Origin: Alphaproteobacteria bacterium | Lineage (GTDB): Bacteria > Pseudomonadota > Alphaproteobacteria > CAAGCB01 > CAG-977 | Length of the DNA stretch: 54,750 bases | Reading direction: 5' to 3' | Assembly: GCA_017480385.1 (NCBI GenBank) | Contig: JAFVAT010000008.1 | Span: forward strand, 1 to 54,750 | Shown here: piece after piece, positions 46,138 through 54,420 of the stretch | How positions within the stretch are numbered: position 1 is the first letter of the stretch | Layout of the letters: each line of letters starts with the position of its first letter | Translations under genes and position numbers: made by a program | The notes under the pieces: generated by a model | What the model was told of the DNA's origin: nothing | Database searches by the model: none | What the model saw: only the letters and a program-made list of their open reading frames with translations

Positions 46138-47751
46138 TTATTCAGAATAAAGCCAGTTACGGATAATGCTGACAGCTTCTTCCGGGTGTTGTTCTATAAT
46201 TTCGCCGATCTTTTTCACGCTTGAAGCCTTAACGCGTCCTTCGACTTTGGCGATGTCAATCAGCTCTTCCAACTGTTCGGATTCGGTCAATCCGCCGCCG
46301 GAAGCCGGACCAGTCAGCTGTTGCAGCTCTTCGCTTTGTGCCATAAGCAGCCTCTCCTCTTCTTCTGTTTCGGGTTGTTCAAAGGCCTTGACAATCAAGG
46401 GGCGGACAACCAATAAAATCACTAAAACGGCAACGAAAGCGACGCAAAGCCCTTCAACCATTTTAATAACTTCTTGTTTTGTAAAGTTCATAAAAACAAC
46501 GGGATCTTCCAATGCCAGCAGTTCATCGGGATTAAAGAACGGCAGGTTGATCACTTCGACCGTATCGCCGCGTGTCGCATCATAACCGACGGCGGAACGA
46601 ACTAAAGTGGTTAATAACTCCATTTCTTTTTCCGTGCGGGGAATGTATTCTCGGCTTCCGTCCGGTTTCGGCAGATATGTCCCGTCAACAATGACGGCAA
46701 CCGACAGCCGTTTGATGACGCCGTTTTTACGGACCTGACTGATGACTTCCTTTGAAATTTCATAATTGACGGTTTCTTCCGTCCGATTTGCTTTTTGTGT
46801 GACTTGGTTGACATTCTTCGCGTCTGCGTCAGGCAGATTTTGTTCCACGCTGACAATCGGTTCGCGTTCGTCTGTATGCGAATTTTCTTCAATCGTTGTG
46901 GAAGAACGCAAGACCTGCGCATCGGGATCGTATACTTCTTTATTAACGACGACTTGATCGAAATCCATTTCCAAAGACGCCTGCACGCGGACTTTTTCCT
47001 GTCCTACAGACTGTTCGATCAAACTTTGAACGGAATTGATCAGCCGTTTTTCATAATCACGGCGCAGTTCTTCGTTTGATGACATCTGCATTTGTTCGTC
47101 GTCATCAAAGCTTTTCGTTAAAAGCGTGCCGCGCGCGTCCATAATAGAGACGTCTTTCATCTGCATCTTTGGCACTGCCGCTGCGACTAAACGTTGAACG
47201 GCTTCGACTTGTTTGGGATTCAGTTTGGCCTTTTCTTCCATACGGATAATAACGGAAGCCGAGGGCGGCTGCTCTTCGCGCGAAAACATTTCCCGGCGTG
47301 GCAAAACCAAATGGACGCGTGCCGCCTTCACATTGTCGATCGCTTTAATCGTGCGCGATAGTTCGCCTTCCAAAGCGCGCAGCATCTGCAAATTAATAAT
47401 GTCATGTCCGACGCCCGGAGATTGAGCCTTGTCAAAAATTTCATATCCGACAACGCTGCCGGCATTAACCGTTTCCGCCAACTGAACGCGCAGCTTTAAG
47501 GCATCGGAAACAGGCACATGAATTTCTGTGCCGTTTTTATGCAGCTGATAGGGAACATTTTGTTCTTCCAGCTGAGCAATAATGTTTTTCGTATCCGCGG
47601 GATCCAATTCATTGAACAATATTGCCATTTCCGTCGATCCCAAATGAGTCGCCAGATAAATCAAAAATCCCATCAGGAAAATCAGCACGCCGCCCATTGC
47701 GGCCAGCCGTCCCGTTCCCAAATTTTTAAGCGTTTGAAGAAATGAAAGCAC
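46138..47751 (-). CDS. fliF: Flagellar MS-ring protein FliF
   Basis: 537 residues. Two membrane spans (residues about 14-36, [20 protein letters not shown]; and about 430-455, [20 protein letters not shown]) flank a large periplasmic region with two ring-building motifs ([40 protein letters not shown]). The C-terminal segment [20 protein letters not shown] binds FliG. The start is GTG at 47751 with AGGGG 6 bases upstream; no ATG is suitable. It heads the long flagellar operon that runs to 35162, with all junctions short or overlapping. The gap upstream contains TATGAT as a possible -10 box but no clear sigma-54 site. Confidence 0.97.
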   Translation of the reverse strand: MLSFLQTLKNLGTGRLAAMGGVLIFLMGFLIYLATHLGSTEMAILFNELDPADTKNIIAQLEEQNVPYQLHKNGTEIHVPVSDALKLRVQLAETVNAGSVVGYEIFDKAQSPGVGHDIINLQMLRALEGELSRTIKAIDNVKAARVHLVLPRREMFSREEQPPSASVIIRMEEKAKLNPKQVEAVQRLVAAAVPKMQMKDVSIMDARGTLLTKSFDDDEQMQMSSNEELRRDYEKRLINSVQSLIEQSVGQEKVRVQASLEMDFDQVVVNKEVYDPDAQVLRSSTTIEENSHTDEREPIVSVEQNLPDADAKNVNQVTQKANRTEETVNYEISKEVISQVRKNGVIKRLSVAVIVDGTYLPKPDGSREYIPRTEKEMELLTTLVRSAVGYDATRGDTVEVINLPFFNPDELLALEDPVVFMNFTKQEVIKMVEGLCVAFVAVLVILLVVRPLIVKAFEQPETEEEERLLMAQSEELQQLTGPASGGGLTESEQLEELIDIAKVEGRVKASSVKKIGEIIEQHPEEAVSIIRNWLYSE

Positions 47752-47880
47752 CTTTGCCCCTACATCAAGCCACAGTTACAAATCCGCCAAATCATAACAA
47801 ACTTATAACAAATGAACATAAAAAAACTCTTAATAAATTGATTTTATAGATCTGTTAGTTCGTCAGCCCTCACTGCGAAA

Positions 47881-48128
47881 TGCTCACGTACTTTTTGTAC
47901 GCTCCGCTTTCTCGTTCGGCCTTCCTGCTGTTTGCAATTCCGCCTAAAACTTGCTTTGGACGTTTTCAACGTCCTTGCGCGTTAAGGCTCATTGACCTTA
48001 CAGACAAAAACAGGCATTCCGGCCTGTTTTTGCTTAGCGGTTTCTAAAATCAATTTCTGCCGTGCACGTACCTTTTAGTACGTTTACGCACGCGCCTGCG
48101 CTTCTCGTCGCCTGGCGGTTGCAATGAC
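47881..48128. repeat. Pair of diverged GTAC-hairpin repeats
   Basis: Two related stretches in the same orientation, 47881-47942 and 48058-48128. Each begins CACGTAC-TTTT-GTACG, a small hairpin, continues to CTTCTCGT-type sequence and ends in TTGCAAT. They differ in many positions and by an insertion of about 9 bases. They are non-coding and lie between two terminators. Confidence 0.5.
48005..48032. terminator. Bidirectional hairpin terminator
   Basis: CAAAAACAGGC / GCCTGTTTTTG, perfect 11-base arms with a 6-base loop; A and T runs within the arms let it work in either direction. It follows flgE on the minus strand after the first terminator at 48270-48300 and would insulate fliF from read-through. 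Confidence 0.75.
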
Positions 48129-48151
48129 GATTTTTTTGTTTTCTCTGCCGT

Positions 48152-48262
48152 GTACTTGTCGTACGGGCGTCAGTTTTTTAGATTATGCTAACCGGCAGCC
48201 CCCCCGCCGGGAGGGCGTTGTGCCCGTGGCGCTGCCACCCGGAGGACGTTAAGCCAGTGGCG
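48152..48262 (-). repeat. Diverged inverted copy of the 85-bp edge repeat
   Basis: Read on the + strand, 48152-48232 contains GTACTTGTCGTACGGGCGTC, AGTTTTTTAGATTATGC and CCGGGAGGGCGTTGTGCC before CGTGGCG. This follows the reverse complement of the 85-bp unit at 54421-54750 (GTACTAGCCGTACGGGCGCC, AGTTTTTTATATCGTGC, CCGGAGAACGTTTTACC, CGTGGCG) block by block. A second partial copy (CCGGAGGACGTTAAGCCAG) runs to 48262. Confidence 0.6.
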
Positions 48263-48269
48263 CCGCCAT

Positions 48270-48300
48270 AAAAAGCCCCTGCCGGACAGGCCGACAGGGG
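48270..48300 (-). terminator. Terminator of flgE (fliK-flgD-flgE operon)
   Basis: On the minus strand: CCCCTGTCGG, loop CCTGT, CCGGCAGGGG (one G-U pair), then CTTTTT. It is about 30 bases after the flgE stop codon. Confidence 0.85.
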
Positions 48301-48329
48301 AAGAGAAAAAAGAGAATGAATTTTTGGAA

Positions 48330-51300
48330 TTACCGCTTGATGCTGATCAGTTCTTCCAGCATGGAATCCGCGGTGGTAATGATCTTGGACGCGGCGGAAT
48401 AAGCCCGCTGGGTCGTGATCATATCCGTGAATTCTTCAGCAATATCAACAGTTGATTCTTCCAGAGAGCTGCTGGAAATAACGCCTGCGCCGCCTTCTCC
48501 CGCCGTGCGCAGAGTTGCATTTCCGGAAGAGGTCGTTTCGATATACGCATTGCCGGACAGCATTTCCAAAGAATTCACGTCAACAAAAGTCGCCAGAGGA
48601 ATTTGTGCAATTGCACGGGTTTCTCCGTTGTCGAAAATTGCTGTAACAATTCCGCTTTCACTAATGGACACGCCCGTGTAACTGCCATATTTCGCACCGT
48701 CCTGATTGACATAATTGGTCGCGAATTTGCCGGCAAGCTGGGTTAATCCGTTAGCCGTGTTGGCATCGCCGATATACAGGTTCACTTGCGAACTTTCGTA
48801 ATAATTTCCTGTCATATCGCTGGCGCCGTTGGCCCATTCGATCGCGACTTTGTCCGTGTTGATCTGCTTGGGTGTGCCGTCAGCATTGAAACTGACCGCC
48901 GGAATGATGGATCCGCTTTGCGCACCGGCAACATTATTGAACGAAAAAGTGTTCGTCAGAACCAATAATCCGTCTGTATCCGGCTGGTTCAGCTGCTTGC
49001 CGTTGTCTTTGCCGACAATGTCTAAAGCGCTGCCGATACCGGTCGTTGTACCAAATGTTTTCAGAGGTTCCGTCGTTGTTGTTGTTGTGACAGAGTAATC
49101 GCCCGTTGAAATAGCATTTGTGTTGAACGCCGTCATGACCAAGCTGGCACCGCTTTGGTAATCGGAAACGCCGGCCAAAGCCGCTAAAGCGGTCATGACT
49201 TCTGTTGGATTGACGTAGACCATTAAAGACGCGACCGAGCAAGTTCCGATCGAGATGTTGTCGCCGCTTAACGTTAAGGTCGCGCCGGATACGCTGCTGG
49301 AAATGCCGGCGGCGGAACCAAGGGCGGCCATGGCTTCATCTGCTGTTGTAAACGAAGAAATGTCGATTTCGTTCGTACCGGCAGAGCCGCTGACAAACGT
49401 ATACGTTGTTCCGTTGACGACAACGGTGTCGCCGGCGGACGGAACGGCTGAAAAAGTCAGCTCTTCCGTATTGATCAGAGTATCCAGATCCAGAGTGGTC
49501 GAGTTGGACGTTCCGCGGGCCAGTGTATACGTTGTCCCGTTGATTGTAACGCTGGTTCCGTCATAATCGGTGATGTCCGTAGAGGTAAAGGTCAACGTAT
49601 CCTGATTCAGCGTGGCCGTCGAACTGGCAGCGCTCAGATAATCGCCTGCAGAGACCATTGTCGCGCCGCTGACTTGAATATAGTTGCTTAAGTCTTCTAC
49701 GCCGTTTGCCGATTCATAATAGCTTTTCATTGTGTTGTATAAAGCGTTCATGACGGCGATCGGCGCGGCGGAAGTTCCGTCCTTATCAGACAAGTCGCTG
49801 ATGTTGACGGCAATGGAGCCGTCGGACAAAGTTGTGCCGGAAGGAATGCCGGAATTATTTGAGAACTTATATGTTTTGGAACCGCCGCCGGCGATGTCTC
49901 CGATCGTGACGGTCTGTCCGACATAAGCGGCAATGTTTGTTGTCTGGAATGTGACAGAAGCCGCATTGCCGGAAGACACAAGTATGTTAGAACCGGTTGA
50001 AGTCGGATTGATTTCCAGCGTTGAACCGGAGGCGACATAACGATCATAGTCGGGTTCATTATTGTTGATCGATTGTTTCAACAAAGAAACCAGCTTGACC
50101 GTATCGATCTTTCCTGTGGAATAGTCGATCAAAGAAGAGATATTGACGGTCACAACACCATTGGAAGTTGCGGCGTCAACATCACGAAAGACGTAGGTGT
50201 TTGAACCGATTGTAACGGATTTGCCCAAGTAATCGGTCAGCGTATTGCTGGAAAAATCAATACGAGCCGTGTTCTTAATATCCCAATCAAGTTCAGGCAG
50301 TTCGAATTCGCCGGTGGAAATGCCGGTTGTCGGGTCTGGATTGGCTGCAGACTGCAGACAGGCGGTTGTGCCGACTTTGAATTTCAAAGCGGCGCCGCTG
50401 TTGGACTGGTTGACTTCAATGGTTGTACCGTCCGATCCGACGCTGAAACGTCCTGCGCTGGGCAAGGTGGCCTGAATGACTTCATTGAATTTGGCAACGG
50501 CGTCGCCTGTCGTAACGATACCGGCGCTCAGATCAACGGCAACAACAACTTCGTTGCCGGCTGGAGAATAGGTTGTCGTTCCGTCAGTTGTAAATTCAAA
50601 CACGTAATTCGTGCCGTTTGTTTCAATGGAAACGGTGGAGTGATTTGTCGGAATAGCCGTGAATTCCAGCTGGGCGCGTGCCGAATAAACATCTTGGCTG
50701 GCGTCGTTCGTCACTTCGCTGGAACTGTATGTCACCAGTGTCGCGGCGCCGGAGGGCATGCCGATGTCCAAAGACCACGTGCCTGTTTCCGTTTTGGTAA
50801 AGGTTAAAGTCGCGTTATGGGAATTGCCCAATGAGTCATAAACCAATACAGAGGAACTGTACCGTCCGCCTTTTTCCGGAGCTCCAGCATCAAAGACGGG
50901 CGCATCTGCCGGCAGATTGGCTCCGAAGGAAATGTTGTGCGTTTCCTGAGCCGTGCCGCCGATTGTGTTCAGATTGACCGCGCGCAAATTGGTGGAATCG
51001 ATAATGTTGTCGTTCACATAGACGGTTGTGCCGGCATCGTTTGTATACGCTTTCATATACATGTTGTCACCGATTTGCACTAACGAAGCATTTTCATATC
51101 CGTCATAAGCCTGTAAAGGCCATGCCTGTAGATAAAAACCGTTGTCGTTTTTCAAATACCCGTCCTGATCAACACTGAACGAACCGACGCGGGTATAGCT
51201 CCACAAATCATCTGCGTCAGGCTGAGAAGTTTGCGTTGTTACGAAAAATCCCGATCCGGAAATGCCCAGATCCGTTGAATAAGACGTGCTGCTCAGCAAC

Positions 51301-51518
51301 CCCTGCACATCAACGCCTGCCCGTGTGCGGCATTGGACACCGCCGCTGGTGTAGCGCGTTGAAGACGTTTGTTTGGTGACCAGTGTTGAAAAGCTGGCGG
51401 AATTAGCTTTGTAACCGATCGTATTCACGTTGGCAATGTTGTCCGAAATGATGCCCATAGCAGACGATTGCGCGGTTAATCCCGAAACGCCGGTTCTTAA
51501 TGCACCGAATAAACTCAT
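48330..51518 (-). CDS. flgE: Flagellar hook protein FlgE, unusually long
   Basis: About 1062 residues against roughly 400-600 in most species. The N-terminal hook/rod signature is clear (MSLFGALRTGVSGLTAQSSA, ISDNIANVNTIGYKA), as are FlgE-typical GSGFFV and the C-terminal helix (SLEESTVDIAEEFTDMITTQ RAYSAASK). The extra length lies between about residues 285 and 850, where related beta-rich modules recur: LEFTAIP (~286), IDFSSNTLTDYLGKSVTIG (~414), VTFQTTNIAAYVGQTVTIG (~522), LTFTSTDITDYDGTSVTING (~643) and LTFSAVPSAGDTVVVNG (~686), each followed by a TYxF strand. These would decorate the hook surface. GGAG lies 7 bases before the ATG at 51516-51518, better than for the ATG at 51524. A hairpin (51539-51571) precedes it. 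Confidence 0.95.
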   Translation of the reverse strand: MSLFGALRTGVSGLTAQSSAMGIISDNIANVNTIGYKANSASFSTLVTKQTSSTRYTSGGVQCRTRAGVDVQGLLSSTSYSTDLGISGSGFFVTTQTSQPDADDLWSYTRVGSFSVDQDGYLKNDNGFYLQAWPLQAYDGYENASLVQIGDNMYMKAYTNDAGTTVYVNDNIIDSTNLRAVNLNTIGGTAQETHNISFGANLPADAPVFDAGAPEKGGRYSSSVLVYDSLGNSHNATLTFTKTETGTWSLDIGMPSGAATLVTYSSSEVTNDASQDVYSARAQLEFTAIPTNHSTVSIETNGTNYVFEFTTDGTTTYSPAGNEVVVAVDLSAGIVTTGDAVAKFNEVIQATLPSAGRFSVGSDGTTIEVNQSNSGAALKFKVGTTACLQSAANPDPTTGISTGEFELPELDWDIKNTARIDFSSNTLTDYLGKSVTIGSNTYVFRDVDAATSNGVVTVNISSLIDYSTGKIDTVKLVSLLKQSINNNEPDYDRYVASGSTLEINPTSTGSNILVSSGNAASVTFQTTNIAAYVGQTVTIGDIAGGGSKTYKFSNNSGIPSGTTLSDGSIAVNISDLSDKDGTSAAPIAVMNALYNTMKSYYESANGVEDLSNYIQVSGATMVSAGDYLSAASSTATLNQDTLTFTSTDITDYDGTSVTINGTTYTLARGTSNSTTLDLDTLINTEELTFSAVPSAGDTVVVNGTTYTFVSGSAGTNEIDISSFTTADEAMAALGSAAGISSSVSGATLTLSGDNISIGTCSVASLMVYVNPTEVMTALAALAGVSDYQSGASLVMTAFNTNAISTGDYSVTTTTTTEPLKTFGTTTGIGSALDIVGKDNGKQLNQPDTDGLLVLTNTFSFNNVAGAQSGSIIPAVSFNADGTPKQINTDKVAIEWANGASDMTGNYYESSQVNLYIGDANTANGLTQLAGKFATNYVNQDGAKYGSYTGVSISESGIVTAIFDNGETRAIAQIPLATFVDVNSLEMLSGNAYIETTSSGNATLRTAGEGGAGVISSSSLEESTVDIAEEFTDMITTQRAYSAASKIITTADSMLEELISIKR

Positions 51519-51538
51519 TGTCATTCTCCTTTTTTTGT

Positions 51539-51571
51539 GTTCTTTTTGAAACGGTTCTGTGTCAAAAGAAC
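51539..51571 (-). other. Hairpin in the flgD-flgE gap
   Basis: On the minus strand GTTCTTTTGA / TCAAAAAGAAC form a stem with one extra A, around a 12-base loop. It is followed by an A-rich leader and the flgE ribosome-binding site, not by a T run, so it is more likely to stabilise or process the mRNA 5' of flgE than to terminate. Confidence 0.5.
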
Positions 51572-51604
51572 TTTTTTGTGCCGAATTTTTCTGATCGGCT
51601 TTTA

Positions 51605-52342
51605 TTAAACTGTTAAAGTTCCCTCTTCTGAAGCAGCCGTGCTGTCAGTGGCTGAAACAATGTCGTCTTTGCTGTGAATGGCAAGAACGCTGTTCATGTC
51701 AACGGCGACATTGCCGATGCCGATTGCGACGGTATCGCCGTCATAGGCCACGCCGGTGACTTTGCCGAAAACGGTTTTTTGCACTTCAATAGAGGAGCCC
51801 GAAGAATCCAGAGCCGTTACAACCAACACGTATGCTCCGTCTTCTAATTGATTGCCGTTGTTGTCTTTGCCGTCCCATTCCATTTCATGACGACCGGAGG
51901 ACAGTTCAACGCCTGTAAACGTTTTAACAAAGTTGCCGGCCGAATCTCGAATGGCGACAACGCACGAGGACGCGTCTGCTCCCAAAATGTAAGAAAACTT
52001 GGCATTTCCGTCCTGCAATGGCAGATAATCGCTTAATGCCTGGACATATTGATCCATATAGCTGATCGCCTGAGTCGCAACCGCATTGACATTTTGAGCC
52101 ACGATCGTTTCCAGATACGTGTTTGTCTGAATGCTTTGTTCAACCTGCGCATATTGAACCAGCTGGTTGGTGTATTCGCTAGTATCCATGGGATCCAGAG
52201 GATCTTGGTATTTTAATTGCTGCGTCAGCAGGAAAAGGAAGGCTTCCATATCATCAAACAGCTGTGTTTTAGAGCTGCTGGAATCCTTTCCCGAATTGAC
52301 GGCATTGCTTAAAACGTCTAATCCGCTTACTGATGTAGTCAT
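51605..52342 (-). CDS. flgD: Flagellar hook capping protein FlgD
   Basis: 245 residues. The N-terminal FlgD signature reads DDMEAFLFLLTQQLKYQDPL DPMDTSEYTNQLVQYAQVEQ (split here for length), followed by a Gln/Asn-rich helix and a C-terminal Ig-like/Tudor part with SGRHEMEWDGKDNNGNQLED and GAYVLVVTALD. FlgD is exported and sits at the tip of the growing hook, allowing FlgE subunits to assemble, and is removed when the hook is complete. GGGAGG lies 7 bases before the ATG. The order fliK-flgD-flgE groups the length ruler, cap and subunit. Confidence 0.96.
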   Translation of the reverse strand: MTTSVSGLDVLSNAVNSGKDSSSSKTQLFDDMEAFLFLLTQQLKYQDPLDPMDTSEYTNQLVQYAQVEQSIQTNTYLETIVAQNVNAVATQAISYMDQYVQALSDYLPLQDGNAKFSYILGADASSCVVAIRDSAGNFVKTFTGVELSSGRHEMEWDGKDNNGNQLEDGAYVLVVTALDSSGSSIEVQKTVFGKVTGVAYDGDTVAIGIGNVAVDMNSVLAIHSKDDIVSATDSTAASEEGTLTV

Positions 52343-52355
52343 GACGTTTCCTCCC

Positions 52356-54341
52356 TTATACTCTGATATTCAGCGCATAGCGCCCTGAAATGCTTAACGT
52401 GCCGGCGGATACGGGCAAGTCGCTGTACAGATCATCGTCCGTTTCTGCCGCGGCGGAATGGTGTTGGTGCCGGGACTGCTGATGTTCGTCGTTGTAACGT
52501 TCCCCGCGGTAATTAAAGCTGAACGACTGATCATTCAGGTCAAACCCGCTGTCAGTCAAAGCCTGCTTTAACGCGGTCAGGTCCGACTGCAGCAAATCGA
52601 GCGTTTCCGCCCGTGCCGTGCTGAGGACGGCCTTCATTGTTCCGTCTTTGCCGATTTCCAAATGAATTTTGATCGTGCCCAATTCTTTGGGCTTAACGAT
52701 GATATCAATCTTGTCCAAACCGTCTTTCAGCGCCTTTTTGATGCTGACTTTGATTTGGTCGGCCAGCTCGTTTGCCGGAATGTTTTTCTGAACAGGCACA
52801 TTTCCGGATACCGCTTTGCCGCGCAGCTCGTGTGAAGCGGAAAGGACCGCTGTCGGAGCGCCGGAGATGTTTGGAGATGCGGCCTCCATAACGGCGCTTT
52901 CCGTTTGAACCGCTGTTTGGGACGCGGGCAGGGCTTTGTTTTCGGCATAAAGGACCGCGACCCCGTTCGGCTGATCCGTTTGTTCTGCCTGCTTTTCTGA
53001 AGAAGGCGCAAACTTGGCTTGGTCAATATGCGGCGTTAATGTCTTTTCTGACGGCGCGGCGGCAGTTTCCGTATCGGCAAAGGCAGGCGCTGCTGTGTTT
53101 GTGTCGTTTTCCTCCGCCTTTTTTATTCCGGTTATGCGGGTGTTTTCCCTTTGCGGCAAAATGAAGGCTTTGGCTGCGGGTGTCTGCGTGCTGACCGTTA
53201 TGGCAATGTTAGTGTTTGTCGGTAATTCCCGCGCCAGCTCTTCGGCCTGTCGGTGCGCTTCAGAAGGAGAGGCAGCCTCTTTAAAAGAGTCAAAATTAAA
53301 AGTGTCGGGCAAATCGGCCAGAGGCAGATCTGCGGAAATATTTTCCTTTGCGGCAGGCGCCGTTTTGACGGGAGCAGAGGCGATGCTTTGAGGCTGTGGT
53401 GTCCGATCTGCCGGAACTGTTGGGGTGTGTTCCTGCGGCAGCGGAGAGGTCAAAATTTGTTCCTGCGCCTTTTCCGGTTTTATAGAATCGAAGGCCTCTT
53501 TTTGGTAAAAGGATGCGTTTTCTTGTATTTCAGCCGGCGCTTGTGTCGGGATAAAATCGGAAGAAGCCGATATTTCCGGCGCTTCGTCGGGCAAAGCGTC
53601 CAAAGAGGGGTGTCTGTCAATGATTTGCGGCTGAATGGTTGAGGCCGTATTTTCCTGCGGCTGACTGTCGGCGGGCTGAATTTGCACCGGGGCCGCCTTT
53701 TCCGCGACGACAGCAGGTTGCTCTTGAGGCCGGGGAGCAGCGGCAATGGTCTGCAAGGCGGAATTGATTAAAATGTCTGCCGCTGTTAATTCCTCAGAGG
53801 AATCAAAAGAAGGATCCTGCCGCGAAAAAGTTTGTTCCGGCATGCAAAGTGTCTCAAAATCGGCGGAGAGTGTTTTTTTCTGTACAGCATTTTGTTCTGT
53901 TTGAGTCTGCGCGGTAATTTGAGTGGGGACAATATTTTCCTGCGTCGGAATCTTTTGCCCATCGGAAACTGCGGCAGCAGGAGCTGTGGCCTTGAGTTCA
54001 TCGGCTTTTCTTAATTTTTCGCTGGCTCTTGTACGTTTGATATGAAGCTTGACAATTTTGACATTTTCCCGCGACGGCATGCCTTTCTTTAATTCCTTTA
54101 AAGAAGAGGCCGCTTCCGCCCGTGCGCTGAGCGTATTAAAGAAAGTGTCGGCGCTTTTTTCCGTTTTGCCTGTTCTGACCTGATCCAAAGCCTGCAGGAA
54201 GGCTTCCCCTGTTTTTAAAGAGCTTTGCTCGGCTGAAGAAGCAACAGGAACGCTGTTCTGCCCTGCATTTGAAAATAAGCTTTCTGCGGCAGAAGCGCTT
54301 GGATTTGTACTCATCAGCAAATTGAAAACCGATAAATCCAT
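52356..54341 (-). CDS. fliK: Flagellar hook-length control protein FliK
   Basis: 661 residues. The N-terminal two-thirds is Ala/Pro/Gln/Glu/Thr-rich and disordered, as expected of the molecular ruler. The C-terminal Flg_hook domain (about 520-610) is clear: LADQIKVSIKKALKDGLDKI, IDIIVKPKELGTIKIHLEIG (the PxxLGxIxIxL core), LDLLQSDLTALKQALTDSGF. A His-rich tail follows (HQQSRHQHHSAAAE). It is exported during hook assembly and switches the export gate (FlhB) to filament substrates when the hook reaches its length. AAGGA lies 8 bases before the ATG. It heads an operon with flgD and flgE behind a sigma-54 promoter. Confidence 0.93.
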   Translation of the reverse strand: MDLSVFNLLMSTNPSASAAESLFSNAGQNSVPVASSAEQSSLKTGEAFLQALDQVRTGKTEKSADTFFNTLSARAEAASSLKELKKGMPSRENVKIVKLHIKRTRASEKLRKADELKATAPAAAVSDGQKIPTQENIVPTQITAQTQTEQNAVQKKTLSADFETLCMPEQTFSRQDPSFDSSEELTAADILINSALQTIAAAPRPQEQPAVVAEKAAPVQIQPADSQPQENTASTIQPQIIDRHPSLDALPDEAPEISASSDFIPTQAPAEIQENASFYQKEAFDSIKPEKAQEQILTSPLPQEHTPTVPADRTPQPQSIASAPVKTAPAAKENISADLPLADLPDTFNFDSFKEAASPSEAHRQAEELARELPTNTNIAITVSTQTPAAKAFILPQRENTRITGIKKAEENDTNTAAPAFADTETAAAPSEKTLTPHIDQAKFAPSSEKQAEQTDQPNGVAVLYAENKALPASQTAVQTESAVMEAASPNISGAPTAVLSASHELRGKAVSGNVPVQKNIPANELADQIKVSIKKALKDGLDKIDIIVKPKELGTIKIHLEIGKDGTMKAVLSTARAETLDLLQSDLTALKQALTDSGFDLNDQSFSFNYRGERYNDEHQQSRHQHHSAAAETDDDLYSDLPVSAGTLSISGRYALNIRV

Positions 54342-54380
54342 AGGAACGTTCCTTGCTTAAAATTAAACACGTCTTTTCCT

Positions 54381-54398
54381 ATGCAATAGGTGTGCCAA
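54381..54398 (-). promoter_or_regulatory. Sigma-54 promoter of fliK-flgD-flgE
   Basis: On the minus strand TTGGCAC-ACCTA-TTGCAT, a near-perfect match to the -24/-12 consensus TGGCAC-N5-TTGCA/T (GG and GC 10 bases apart). Transcription would begin about 12 bases after the GC, some 30 bases before the fliK ATG. FlbD, encoded at 42411-43739, is the expected activator. Its upstream binding site would fall in or before the tandem repeats. Confidence 0.85.
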
Positions 54399-54420
54399 AT
54401 TTTAAAATCCTGTGGCGTCG

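Larger units (their letters stand above)
47752..48329. other. Repeat-rich intergenic region between flgE and fliF
   Basis: A 578-base gap with no gene. Besides the listed repeats and terminators it holds the inverted repeats GGACGTT / AACGTCC (47958-47974) and GTTAAGG / CCTTAC (47981-48001). The AT-rich 110 bases next to fliF are the most likely place for its promoter. Confidence 0.6.

Noticed and set aside
47752-47860. Sigma-54 promoter before fliF
   Set aside because: TTTGGCGG and GTGGCTTG look similar to a -24 box, but no GC lies 10 bases after the GG. Only a weak sigma-70-like TATGAT remains.
48829-49566. Open frames on the + strand opposite flgE
   Set aside because: They are long only because flgE is rich in Thr/Gly/Ala codons; they lack start signals and are shadows of a certain gene.
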